Positions 1 to 12,351 of a stretch of 27,661 nucleotides of DNA are shown here, piece after piece. Location: positions 1 through 27,661 of the forward strand of contig LSSL01001975.1 of assembly GCA_001953115.1 (NCBI GenBank). Reading direction: 5' to 3'. Position 1 is the first letter of the stretch, and every line of letters begins with the position of its first letter. The DNA is from Smittium mucronatum. Lineage: Eukaryota; Kickxellomycota; Harpellomycetes; Harpellales; Legeriomycetaceae. The notes under the pieces are model-generated. The model made no database searches and was not told the origin of the DNA. It saw only the letters and a list, made by a program, of their open reading frames with translations. The translations under genes and the position numbers were made by a program.

Positions 1-2949
1 AATATACATATTTTTTTATCCAAAAAAAAAAATCAAATTATTTAGCTATTAAAACATACTAAATATGATATTAAGTTAATTTTTGGGCTCCATTATATAT
101 TAAAAAGAAATATCTATAGAGCCTTTCTAGAAAAAATTTAATACAAAAATTTAATATATACATATATATAGAGTTCTAAGTACAAACCCCATTTTCATTT
201 TCAAAATTTTTTTTAGAAAATATCAATTCACTTTTTTTCGGAAGCTTGACTCGGAAAAATTATCAGAACTTGAATATGAATATGTTAAAGTTGGTTCAAA
301 TTCGAGGCTCGATGATAATATAGCAGCGATGAAAAAAAAGATATACCAATAATTACAAGTGAAAATAGCGAAGAACAAAGCGATATCAAATAAAAAAATG
401 AAAAAAAGCCAGAGAAAAATAATTAATTTAATTTGAAAGCGGAGATAAAATTTTTAAATTTAAAATTATGGTTAAAAAACTATATATACATATTTCCATA
501 TTAAGCATCATAGAGAAGTTTTAAAATAATATTTTAATATCTAAACACAATTTTTTAAGATTAAAATGATTATTTAAGCTAATTCTATTTCAAATTTACA
601 AGTTATTTACATTTTTTAATGCAAATTGAAATTTTTTTAAAAAAGCCATTATTATTGCGAAATATTATTATAAAAAAAACCCACATATAACTTACTAGTG
701 CTTATTTTGCATTAAAAGGAAAAAAAATAGTCTGATTAATTAATGAATCATAAAAATTATAGATAATGTTTAATAATAAATTTAATAGCGTTATATTATC
801 AATATAGAAGCCTATTAAAAAATAAATCTATATTCAATATGTATTTTTATTAGCAAAATTATTGAGGTTTTGTTTCCAATAATTGATGTTAGAGACTGGC
901 GTGATTGGAATTTTTTTTATTAGTGTCAATTCGAGGTTCATACTAGATGTTAATCCAAAAAATTTCAGCCAAAAGCTTTAATTAGATATAATAATATATT
1001 TTTGTCAACAAATATCTAAAAGTTGATTTTTATAAGTAAATAACGACCGGAGAGATACAAGAAATGAAATAAACAATAATAAAAGCGTTAATAAATTATG
1101 AAAAAGCATTAAATAATAATGTTATAATAAAAGAATGCATCCTATAAAAATAAACTTAATTATTTCAAGTAGAACATATAGAGATTTTAAAATTTTAAAC
1201 AACTAAGCATTTCAGGATAAGGATCTATATATAATAATTATAAAGAAAATTCCAATTAAACTTTATTTCCTTTTACCATCTCATCTACTATAAATTTAGT
1301 TTATTATCAATTATAGATATCTTACATGTGGTCTATAGAACATTTAGTATCATATAATTGGGTTCATACATTGGTTTTTTACATTGATTTATATTTAATC
1401 CTTCAATATTGTACCTAACTGCAAAATACAATTTTATCGCGCTTTCTCTACACCAGGTTGGCTAAATTTAATATTTTTTATATCTTACACTCATTTTTAT
1501 TACCACTAATAATCCCACTACATAAATAAAAAATAAATTTAATCTAATAATTTTTCCTTTTGGGTTTTATTTATTAAAAGTATTTCGTTAAGATACAGTT
1601 ACAATATTTTAAAAACATCGAAAACACTCACCCCAATAGATTCCTTATAGATACATTTTTTTAATGGTGGCATTTTTAAAATTGTATAATGCTGACTCTG
1701 TATTATTAAGGTCTTACTAAAAGTCAATAATATGCAACATTATATGGAATAAAACTCGGGTCATAGAGAAGTAGTCTCGCTAAATAATTTTTTTGACTAA
1801 GTATGATGGAAATTTCATGCATAAATTGATGAGTTTTTACCCTTTATTGAATCTGTTAAACATATAGTAGAAATTATGTCCACCAAATATAGCCACATAT
1901 ATATATCTTATATTTTGGAGCATGAAATTTCGAACTGTTATATCTGCTCGATCAGAATAAATAACTGGAGCTAGAAAAATTTAAGGTAATAAAAAATATT
2001 AATATTATACAAGAAACTTTTCTTCAGTATTTAATAAACCCATTAAAAAAATCCATATTATTAAAAGCTGATGCTTGAACAAAATGAACGCTTTTTTTAA
2101 AAAAAAAAAATTAAATAATATATGTTTTGCCGCTAGTGACACAGAAACACTGAATTAATTCAAAAACACCACTGTATTTATAATAGCCTAAAAAAATGAA
2201 ATATATTTACAATGTAGAGAGTCTCCAGTGCGCGCATCCTACTACCTTTGGAGCTTAGGCACGAATAATTTGTTAAATACCCATTTTAACTGCGTTCTAA
2301 TCAAAACCTGTATTAAAATGTTTTTTTCTTGTTGAAATTCTGATTTACACTCATATAGAGATTCAATTTCACTGATTTCGATCTTAATTTTACTCGTTAC
2401 GAATAATTTCTATTTAAAAATATTCGTAAAAAAAATCACCACAACCATAAAGTCATTTCCAAAATCAGATATCCTCCTTTTTTATTTATCTTTGGTTGTC
2501 TCCCACCGTGTTATAACTTATTTATCATTTCTTTACAGTTTTTGTGACATAAAAACTATTGATATACCATTTTTTTTACATAAAAAACTATTTTGTATAA
2601 ATTTGTATTTGGGTAATTTTATAGTGGAAAGAGCCGATTTTATGCTTCATTTCATATTTTAAAATAATTTAACTTTAAAATTTGGTTAACATATGCGGAA
2701 ATAAATTTTTTCTAAAGCGATTTTTTAAAATAGTTGAAAAAAAAAAGCTCTTCAGTATTTAAGGCCTAATTAATTTTTTGGAAATTTAAAACTGTTTTAT
2801 TTACATAAATATAAAATGGTATAGACCAAAAATAAAACATATACCCAGCGTTGACCAAATGCGCAAGATTTTCTCAACTTCTTTTTCTTTTTTTTCATAA
2901 TTATTTACCATATTGATCGATTTTTTATTAGAAAAATTTTATTTTATTT
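1..2949 (+). repeat. Left arm of a giant inverted repeat (about 2.95 kb)
   Basis: This arm is the reverse complement of 4678-7627. I compared long stretches by eye. Roughly the first 480 bases match without a difference, 2220-2480 differ at about one base, and 540-1000 differ at around 4-5% including small indels. The inner boundary is sharp: both arms share the run ending attttattt, then diverge at 2950 and 4677. The arm may begin before the window, since base 1 is already inside it. It contains several stop-interrupted stretches that look protein-like, for example 1825-1971 on the + strand, but I could not assign them. It could be the long terminal repeat of a foldback or Mutator-like element, or one of two head-to-head copies of an element. 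Confidence 0.93.
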
Positions 2950-3438
2950 CTTGATAAACAAAATTATACAAAATAATAATTGAAAATTTTTATATTCTTA
3001 CTCTTGTTTTCTATTAGATTTTTTATTCTGTAAGTTGTAAATATTATATTCGAGTAAAATCTAAGAAATAAAACATTATATTTATAAATTATATTTTAAA
3101 TATGTTAAATAAAGTTTCTTTTTAAATCTAAATACCCGAAATAATCTTGAATTACATATTTATTTATGTTTTTATTTATATAAATATCGGTAGAGCTAAC
3201 AGGTAGTACCAATAATTTGAATATCTTTTCAAATGATGATTTATATACCATATATAAAAATTCAATATCAATAAAATAAAAAATACTGAGATTTTTCAAT
3301 GATATGTTCTTGTAAAAGGTGAGCAATATCTCATGGGTGCCTTCCCATTTTGTTAATAAATAAAATATGCAAAATGAGATTTGAAATTACTGTTATTATA
3401 AAATCTAAATTAGAAATAATCAAAAAGCAAATACATGA

Positions 3439-4653
3439 ACAATTTTTTCCTCAAAGAGAATTTTTTTGGAATTATTAGATATTCAAAGGATCATGAGTGT
3501 AAGGACTCGGAAAAAGGTGGGTTTTAGAATAAGTATATTTCAAGGAATTAAAAAGATTAAACTAGTTGAAAAGCTTGCATTTCCAAAAGTGGGAATGCGA
3601 GCTGCTTATAAAGGTATTAGAAAATTATTAAAATAGTCAATTAAATTGAAACGTGAAATCAGGGTTAATGTGGGCAATCAATAATGATTGGTTCATTACA
3701 ATGAGCTTGATATTTATCCATCCAGAACAACTTTAGACCAAAAGGCTAATATATTCAGAGCAGAAAACCTTCCAATATATTCTAAAATAAATCCAGACCT
3801 TGAATTTATGATATAATATTTTAAAAAAGATAATTTATCAAAAGATTTTATGATATTTGACCCAGAAAAAATAACCAAAATAATAGGGTTTTGATTTTTT
3901 ACACTAAGAAAAAAAATATGTATTTTATTCGCCCACATGGATCGTTAATATGACTTTCATAGTATCCCCAAGAATAATATTTCAGCAATACATAATAAAT
4001 GGAATTTTGTTTGTGATGAAATTTCCACTAGTTTATTTCTTATAGCTGAATAAGGCTTAAGAAACTTAATGATAATTTTCAAAAGTAGTAGTCGAATGTA
4101 GCATAATAATTGGGTTATCAGTAAAGATCCCATAAACGCAAATCAGCAATTTCAAAACGAGTTTAGTTAATTTTAAAAAATTCACTTTCCAGAAGCGATT
4201 TCATCTCCCTGATTCTTCGATTTTGGGCAAAGAGTTCTTAGGAAGATAAATAAGCTAGAAAATTCCAGATAATATTTAAACCAAGAAGATAGAAATGAAA
4301 AAATGGTCTATATGTTAATAAGAATATATTCTGCGCATGTAGAAGATTTATTCAAAGTTTTTAATATAGTCGTGAATTCTTTGTGCAAGATGTGCTAGAA
4401 ATCTAATGATTTTTTAAACCAAAACTTATAATAGCGGTACAGAGAAGAGATAAAAGAAAAATTTTTCATACAAGAAATCCCCCTTCTCAATAAAATCAAT
4501 AAATTAACGTAAAAAATTGCGGTAATCGAAAAAAATGATATAAAAGAATCGTGTCATTCCAAGTTCAACAAATTTTTTGGAAAAATCTCACCCTTCTACT
4601 TACAGCTTAATCGATTCACTTGCAAAAAAAAACAGTCTCACACAAAAAATTAA
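3439..4653 (+). pseudogene. Stop-riddled reading frame in the unique centre of the palindrome, unidentified
   Basis: One frame runs for about 404 codons with 16 internal stops, at 3634, 3682, 3685, 3814, 3892, 3946, 4051, 4099, 4168, 4174, 4210, 4270, 4396, 4429, 4432 and 4510. I see no frameshift along it. The longest open runs are 3439-3633 (65 codons), 4513-4650 (46), 3688-3813 (42) and 4273-4395 (41). Between stops it has a protein-like mix of charged and hydrophobic residues, such as HVEDLFKVFNIVV. The stop rate of about 4% is roughly half of what random sequence of this composition would give, so it looks like an old coding region. All the stops could come from CAA, CAG, CGA or TGG by single transitions. 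I do not recognise the family; its position suggests the gene of the element bounded by the arms. Confidence 0.4.
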
Positions 4654-4677
4654 TTATAGAACTCAAAATAATAAAAT

Positions 4678-7627
4678 AAATAAAATAAAATTTTTCTAAT
4701 AAAAAATCGATCAATATGGTAAATAATTATGAAAAAAAAGAAAAAGAAATTGAGAAAATCTTGCGCATTTGGTCAACGCTGGGTATATGTTTTATTTTTG
4801 GTCTATACCATTTTATATTTATGTAAATAAAACAGTTTTAAATTTCCAAAAAATTAATTAGGCCTTAAATACTGAAGAGCTTTTTTTTTTTCAACTATTT
4901 TAAAAAATCGCTTTAGAAAAAATTTATTTCCGCATATGTTAACCAAATTTTAAAGTTAAATTATTTTAAAATATGAAATGAAGCATAAAATCGGCTCTTT
5001 CCACTATAAAATTACCCAAATACAAATTTATACAAAATAGTTTTTTATGTAAAAAAAATGGTATATCAATAGTTTTTATGTCACAAAAACTGTAAAGAAA
5101 TGATAAATAAGTTATAACACGGTGGGAGACAACCAAAGATAAATGAAAAAGGAGGATATCTGATTTTGGAAATGACTTTATGGTTGTGGTGATTTTTTTT
5201 ACGAATATTTTTAAATAGAAATTATTCGTAACGAGTAAAATTAAGATCGAAATCAGTGAAATTGAATCTCTATATGAGTGTAAATCAGAATTTCAACAAG
5301 AAAAAAACATTTTAATACAGGTTTTGATTAGAACGCAGTTAAAATGGGTATTTAACAAATTATTCGTGCCTAAGCTCCAAAGGTAGTAGGATGCGCGCAC
5401 TGGAGACTCTCTACATTGTAAATATATTTCATTTTTTTAGGCTATTATAAATACAGTGGTGTTTTTGAATTAATTCAGTGTTTCTGTGTCACTAGCGGCA
5501 AAACATATATTATTTAATTTTTTTTTTTTAAAAAAAGCGTTCATTTTGTTCAAGCATCAGCTTTTAATAATATGGATTTTTTTAATGGGTTTATTAAATA
5601 CTGAAGAAAAGTTTCTTGTATAATATTAATATTTTTTATTACCTTAAATTTTTCTAGCTCCAGTTATTTATTCTGATCGAGCAGATATAACAGTTCGAAA
5701 TTTCATGCTCCAAAATATAAGATATATATATGTGGCTATATTTGGTGGACATAATTTCTACTATATGTTTAACAGATTCAATAAAGGGTAAAAACTCATC
5801 AATTTATGCATGAAATTTCCATCATACTTAGTCAAAAAAATTCTTTAGCAAGACTACTTCTCTATGACCCGAGTTTTATTCCATATAATGTTGCATATTA
5901 TTGACTTTTAGCAAGACCTTAATAATACAGAGTCAGCATTATACAATTGTAAAAATGCCACCATTAAAAAAATGTATCTATAAGGAATCTATTGGGGTGA
6001 GTGTTTTCGATGTTTTTAAAATATTGTAACTGTATCTTAACGAAATACTTTTAATAAATAAAACCCAAAAGGAAAAATTATTAGATTAAATTTATTTTTT
6101 ATTTATGTAGTGGGATTATTAGTGGTAATAAAAATGAGTGTAAGATATAAAAAATATTAAATTTAGCCAACCTGGTGTAGAGAAAGCGCGATAAAATTGT
6201 ATTTTGCAGTTAGGTACAATATTGAAGGATTAAATATAAATTAATGTAAAAAACCAATGTATGAACCCAATTATATGATACTAAATGTTCTATAGACCAC
6301 ATGTAAGATATCTATAATTGATAATAAACTAAATTTATAGTAGATGAGATGGTAAAAGGAAATAAAGTTTAATTGGAATTTTCTTTATAATTATTATATA
6401 TAGATCCTTATTCTGAAATGCTTAGTTGTTTAAAATTTTAAAATCTCTATATGTTCTACTTGAAATAATTAAGTTTATTTTTATAGGATGCATTCTTTTA
6501 TTATATCATTATTATTTAATGCTTTTTCATAATTTATTAACGCTTTTATTATTGTTTATTTCATTTCTTGTATCTCTCCGGTCGTTATTTACTTATAAAA
6601 ATCAACTTTTAGATATTTTTTTACAAAAATATATTATTATATCTAATTAAAGCTTTTGGCTGGCATTTTTTGGATTAGCATCTAGTACGAACCTCGAATT
6701 GACACTTATAAAAAACAATTCAAATCACGCCAGTCTCTAACATCAATTATTGGAAAAAAAACCTCAATAATTTTGCTAATAAAAATACATATTGAATATA
6801 GATTTATTTTTTAATAGGCTTCTATATTGATAATATAACGCTATTAAATTTATTATTAAACATTATCTATAATTTTTATTATTCATTATTTAATCAGACT
6901 ATTTTTTTTCTTTAATATAAAATAAGCACTAGTAAGTTATATGTGGGTTTTTTTTATAATAATATTTCGCAATAATAATGGCTTCTTTAAAAAAAATTCA
7001 ATTTGTATTAAAAAAATGTAAATAACTTGTTAATTTGAAATAAAATTAGCTTAAATAATCATTTTAATCTTAAAAAATTGTGTTTAGATATTAAAATATT
7101 ATTTTAAAACTTCTCTATGATGCTTAATATGGAAATATGTTTATATAGTTTTTTAACCATAATTTTAAATTTAAAAATTTTATCTCCGCTTTCAAATTAA
7201 ATTAATTATTTTTCTCTGGCTTTTTTTCATTTTTTTATTTGATATCGCTTTGTTCTTCGCTATTTTCACTTGTAATTATTGGTATATCTTTTTTTTCATC
7301 GCTGCTATATTATCATCGAGCCTCGAATTTGAACCAACTTTAACATATTCATATTCAAGTTCTGATAATTTTTCCGAGTCAAGCTTCCGAAAAAAAGTGA
7401 ATTGATATTTTCTAAAAAAAATTTTGAAAATGAAAATGGGGTTTGTACTTAGAACTCTATATATATGTATATATTAAATTTTTGTATTAAATTTTTTCTA
7501 GAAAGGCTCTATAGATATTTCTTTTTAATATATAATGGAGCCCAAAAATTAACTTAATATCATATTTAGTATGTTTTAATAGCTAAATAATTTGATTTTT
7601 TTTTTTGGATAAAAAAATATGTATATT
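4678..7627 (-). repeat. Right arm of the giant inverted repeat
   Basis: This is the reverse complement of the left arm, separated from it by 1728 bases. Matching landmarks include the cgcgcatcctactacc segment of the left arm near 2232, found inverted near 5390, and the ggctccattatatatt segment near 87, found inverted near 7530. Differences from the left arm include transitions, transversions and indels, so the divergence is ordinary mutation unevenly spread. The match is still perfect at 7627, where the left arm runs off the window, so the true outer end of the palindrome cannot be fixed here. The short open frames inside it, such as 6426-6650, are not convincing genes. Confidence 0.93.
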
Positions 7628-8758
7628 ATCAAATATGCCAAACAGTGATTTTGGGTGGACCCAAGCATAGTCAATTATGTTAGATATTTTGAAGTTCGTG
7701 TCAATAATTTTATTTTTCTATAAAAACAGATTTAATCTGGTTAATGGAATATTTCCCATATGTTTAATTATTCATAATAAATTTTTTATATTAATTCCAT
7801 ATCACCAAAGGATTTTTTTTAAAGAAAACCTAGGCGTTAAATATCAATATTACTTTATAAGGTTTAATTCATAATACTAGGTAAAATTTTATCACATTAA
7901 AAAGTTAATTTTGTCTTTTAAGCACTTGATACCATAAGGAATCTTTTTTTATTATCCAAATAAATTTTTTTGATGGCATTTTTTTCAAATAAAAATATTT
8001 ATCATCAATGAAAATGTATATTTAAGAGAATCAGTTAGATTAATTTTTTAAATAAATCTTTTACCTGAAAGTTTAAATGTTTGTTTTCATTGATCACCAT
8101 GTTAAGTAAATATATGAATTTTTCAACAAGTACATGATCTCCACTGGCCGCTTCACCAATGAACCTAATTCTATGAAGGCCAATTATTATGTTCTTTTTA
8201 TCTTCCATATGTCAATCTTGCAAAAAAGTTGGTATTTGGATTTTTTATTATCATTACTGGGATCTGAGAACAATGAAATAGCCTTGGGTTTAAATTTGGC
8301 CGTTTTGGGTTATTAAACTTTTTTGAATCAAGAAATGATCCAAAATTTAAGCTCTTTTTCCATAGCCAGAAAAAAAATTTATTTCTTATAAAATTACCTG
8401 CTCATATTATTATAGAATATATTTCTTTTCGTTTTTTATTATTATCATGAATATTTTATTCTATACCTCAAATTAATTTCCTTAATTTTTTTATTCAACT
8501 TGGTGTTTTTTTATTATTTTCCAACATGTCCAAAATTTATATATTTATAGGTATAGATAACGGATTTCAATTGTTTTTGAGGCTTTGATTATTTTTTTTG
8601 GAAATTTTTTCTTTAAATACTACATATTTATTGATGATTTAGAATTTAATGGGGATTTAAATAACTTAGTGATCAGCCTAAATTTTAAAAAAGTAAAAAC
8701 TTTAATTTTTATTTTAATTGGATAGATAGAAATTTAAAAACCAATCAAGGATCATTCA
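7628..8758. other. AT-rich spacer with one coding-like fragment
   Basis: No intact gene is seen. The best fragment is the + frame at 8110-8313, open for 68 codons from a TAA at 8107 to a TAA at 8314, including the stretch ISTGRFTNEPNSMKANYY. The same frame stays protein-like for about 30 codons past the stop. This is probably a scrap of a decayed gene or element of unknown family. An open stretch at 7677-7874 is hydrophobic and low in complexity and is probably chance. Confidence 0.35.
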
Positions 8759-8762
8759 TTAA

Positions 8763-11700
8763 CCCTTTCAGGGGAAATGAAATAAAAAATGACATTCATT
8801 GTTAGCTCAATTTTATTATTAGTTTAATATTAGGTTAGGAATTTTTTTTAAAGGCTAAAAAAATCTAATTTTACTAATTTTTTATTGAATAGATTAAAAG
8901 GAATAAAAATAGACATTTTGTTACAAATGCTGTATATTTTACATAATCTATTGATTCGTATCAACTAATTTAAAAATTAAAATCTACTAATAACAGCTGA
9001 TAAAAAAAAATCCGAATACCATTGAATAATGTGACAATGCAAAAAAATTTCATTTCCAAAAAAACTAAACATTGAATAGAAGGCTGAAGAATGTCTCCAA
9101 ATATTCTATTCTATTGTAAATTATTCCATCAATATCGTAAAAATAAAGAGTTTAGAATTCTTTACGGTATTATTATCTAAATTATTCGATAAAACATGCG
9201 AAACAAAATATCTTTTTGATAAATAATCATGTATCATTTTTAAACCCCCGAGTTAATCGATCATTATCCCATATATCCATGAATTTTTCATGGAAAATAT
9301 ATTCTGGGTATAGCTTAAAATAAAATACTGTGCTTTTTAGTTAGATTTTTAATAAATTAACAAAAAAAATATCTAAAGCTAACCAGCCAACATTTTCTTT
9401 TATTATCAGAGCTCTAAATAATGTAATCCAAAAGATAGTATTTTTTAATATGCTATTATATATGTAACATATATATTTTTCATAATCTTAATTTAATATT
9501 ATTTGCACTTGAAAACGGCCATAAAAGATCTTAGATATTCTAATGGCTATATTCTAATATCGCAGAAACATCAATTGAATAGAAAACTATTTCACTTGAC
9601 CTAAAATTTTATGTAAAATCCAAAATATGAGATCTGAAAAGTCTTCCTATTTTTGCCTACTATTGCTTGATAGACCTAATATATATAATTTATTATTATA
9701 AATTAAATCTGAAATTTTTTAACTAAATAGAATATATTAAAATGACTAAACTTATTTCTAATAGTAATTAAGTTGAATATTTTAATAAATTTAAATATCT
9801 TCATACCAAACTTTTTAAAAGTGATATATATTTTTTAGCCTTTTTTTTTTGGGGTGACTAGCATTTCTGTGGTTCTGAATAAGTTTAAAAGATATCATTC
9901 GGGACTTTTTCGTGAGCACAAGAAAGTTGTGTAAGTTTGTGGATTTTCTGAATTTGAAAAAATTAACACGCGTGCAGAAAATACACTTACATTTTTATTT
10001 CTTTTTTGGAATAAACTAATATCCTAATCTTAAAGAAAATTTTAATCTAATCTGAGTTAGAAAAGAAAATTTATTATAGCAGAACAAAGACCAAAGATCT
10101 AAAATATTCAGCTTGATGTGGCTCTCAAAAGATATAAATTTTATAAACAAAAGCCTCAGAAATGTAATTTAATGAACTATCTATTTCATTTATTGATTTT
10201 ATTTCATATCAAACCATTTTAAATTAAATATTTTTATAAATTATTTCAGAGCCACAGATAATCTTTAGTGATATTTTTGTGAAATACACGATATTATATC
10301 TCTTCTATTAACTATATTTATCTTTCAATGTCCTATTGAACATTTGAGCGCCGTTATTAGTATACGGTCCAAATATATTATAACCTTCAAACCATGTTCT
10401 TTTAATTCTTTTTAATATATCTGCCAAGTTTTAGAAATGGCTCCATTTTTCTAAAAAAAATAAGGGATTTTTTTCAAATATTTCTTTTGAATGTAGCTGC
10501 TGTATAAATTAAAGCCATTACAAAAGCAATTTTTAAATGCATTTTTGTTGTTACTTATGGTCTTATAGATGTTTTTAGATTCATTTCCCAGCAATATCCT
10601 TAAAAAAGGCTCTGGTTAAATTTTTCTATGAAATTTGATATTTGAGGGGCTGAATCAACCATCAGAAACTCAATTCCTCGCTTTAATTTGTGCATAGAAA
10701 TTTTTAATCTTACATTTTCAGGAACCCGCAGGTGGCTGATTTCTTTGACGTCCTGCACTATATAAATGACAAAAAGACATGAATCTTTGCAAAATATCAG
10801 TAACACCAAAAAAGGTAACTAGGTAACTGCCTTCTATCAGATTGAAAGTGGTATCGATATGCATATTTTTGAAATGTTCAAAGTCCTTTAATAATTTTTT
10901 TTTTTGAAGTCACTAAGCATCTGATTAAATTTACTTCAGATGAATAATCTGCGACATATGGCGAATCAAATCCCTCTGAGTATTTATTATTAAGGCACCT
11001 TTCTTTGAAGGAATCTAAAGTGATTAATTTCTTTTTTTATTCCTTTGGTTGTAGTTGCTTATTTCTCAATATATTTTTCATATTTGTACATTATCACCGC
11101 ATATTTTTAAAGTTTTTTTTAATTTGGTTTGATTCTTTTTTGTCTTTATAAAGCTCGATACACGATTTATTTATATCCACTTTTTTAATTCTGACGCACT
11201 CACCATTATGTGAAATGGATTTATATGTTACCAATCCACCAATATATAGTCTATCTACTCGTAAATTCCCATTGCATAAATTCCACATTTATTTGAACAG
11301 TAGAAATAGATGGATTTATAGTTCTTCAAGTTTTTCGATGTGTATATCTTCCGATGAATTTTAGAGTTTAAATAATAGTCATTATAAAACTACTCCCAAA
11401 CACTTTTAGCTCTCTCCATTGTATAACTGCGGGGTTATGCTAAATTGATATAATTAGAAAGTATTTTTTAATATATATTGAACAGCTCTGAACCTTCTTT
11501 TATTTATACGGAAAAATCCACTTTTTGCTACCAAGATATTATGAATTTTATTTTAAAAACCAATTTGGACTTGAAATAACCCAATAAAAGTTCATAATTT
11601 TTTTTGTTTGTTATAACTAAAATCCATGTTGAAACTATATGCTTGTATTTATTTTGTTTAAGTTTATTTTTTTAAAAAAATTCAAGGCTTTAGTTGATTT

Positions 11701-11948
11701 TAATTTGCATACTAGTCGATTTTACATAGCGCAAAATTAAAAATAATCGATTCATATTCAATATAATATTTCGATTCGTATTAGTCGAACTGATTATTTA
11801 TTAGTCAAATTAAAATAATTTTAGTCGAAGATAATCAGCCAACCTATATATTATTTGTATATCCATTGGGTTTCTCATTAGTATAGACCAATTAGAATCA
11901 TAAATATACCCAAATAGGGGCGAGTCGCAAACCTGGGACCGGAAAGGG
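8763..11948 (-). mobile_element. Decayed piggyBac-type DNA transposon
   Basis: The element is 3186 bp. It starts with CCCTTTCAGGGG and ends with GACCGGAAAGGG, so its inverted termini share CCCTTTC. It is flanked on both sides by TTAA (8759-8762 and 11949-11952), the target-site duplication of the piggyBac superfamily. The minus strand between the ends carries remnants of a transposase. Both ends resemble those of the 163-bp element at 12185-12347. The coding part is broken by stops and frameshifts, so the copy is not autonomous, although its ends still look usable. Orientation is given by the transposase remnant. Confidence 0.75.
10327..11288 (-). pseudogene. piggyBac transposase remnant (DDE domain, PGBD-like)
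   Basis: Two open pieces remain on the minus strand: 11288-11094 (64 residues, upstream part) and 10809-10600 (69 residues). The second contains NVRLKISMHK followed by RGIEFLMVDSAPQISNF. This follows the piggyBac core pattern in which a GRLxxxQYMPxKP segment leads into GIKxxVLxDSxTGYIxNF, at the start of the catalytic DDE region. Further downstream, around 10420-10330, another frame reads EGYNIFGPYTNN, compatible with the GYxxFxDNxYTS segment that carries the next catalytic Asp; that Asp is not kept. Several stops and at least two frame changes separate the pieces. The assignment rests on remembered family patterns plus the TTAA-flanked ends of the surrounding element. Confidence 0.55.
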
Positions 11949-12184
11949 TTAAATTCATAATACGATAAAACTGAAAATCCGCATAAAAACGATTCGCATA
12001 AAATGGGGGTTAACTACAAAATAAATTAATACGTGTAATTTCGGTATCAGAATATTCACATACTAACAATTTTGTATATCTTTATTTTCAATTATTTCCT
12101 AGAACCAGAATTTTATTTACCAATAAAAAATGACTATTTCCATGGAAGAAATTAATTGAAATTACTAGCTAGTGTTTAAGTTAA

Positions 12185-12347
12185 CCCTTTCAGGGGCAAT
12201 GGTACAAAAAATGGCTTTCACGTTTTGCGTAATGTTTTCATTAGACTAATGTTATTTGTATACCATTGGATAAATCTAAAAGCTAGGCCAATTGAAAGGG
12301 TTAATTTGAGCAAATAGGATGATGCTTAAATTTGGGCTCGGAAAGGG
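12185..12347. mobile_element. piggyBac-type MITE, 163 bp, flanked by TTAA
   Basis: It begins CCCTTTCAGGGGCAATGG, ends GGGCTCGGAAAGGG, and is flanked by TTAA at 12181-12184 and 12348-12351. The left 70 or so bases align with the left end of the element at 8763, and the right 110 or so with the right end of the same element, including the shared ttatttgtat..ccattgg block. It is therefore an internally deleted, non-autonomous relative. A second copy of the end motif, GAAAGGG plus TTAA, sits inside it at 12294-12304, so a shorter 116-bp unit (12185-12300) is also possible. Confidence 0.75.
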
Positions 12348-12351
12348 TTAA

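Noticed and set aside
281..305. Possible tRNA B-box (ggttcaaattcg)
   Set aside because: No matching A-box or cloverleaf arms were found around it.
2336..2659. A 108-codon open stretch on the + strand of the left arm without an early ATG
   Set aside because: It is Ser/Leu/Ile/Phe-rich and its opposite strand looks at least as protein-like. A run of this length is near what chance allows in this much AT-rich sequence.
3105..3938. Minus-strand open frames at 3105-3326 and 3714-3938
   Set aside because: The second is antisense to the better-supported + frame of the palindrome core, and the first has only low-complexity composition.
1..7627. Mitochondrial or organelle insertion, suggested by high AT and possible TGA-as-Trp codons
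   Set aside because: No respiratory-chain gene, rRNA or tRNA is visible, and TAA and TAG stops are present as well as TGA, which mitochondrial codes do not explain.
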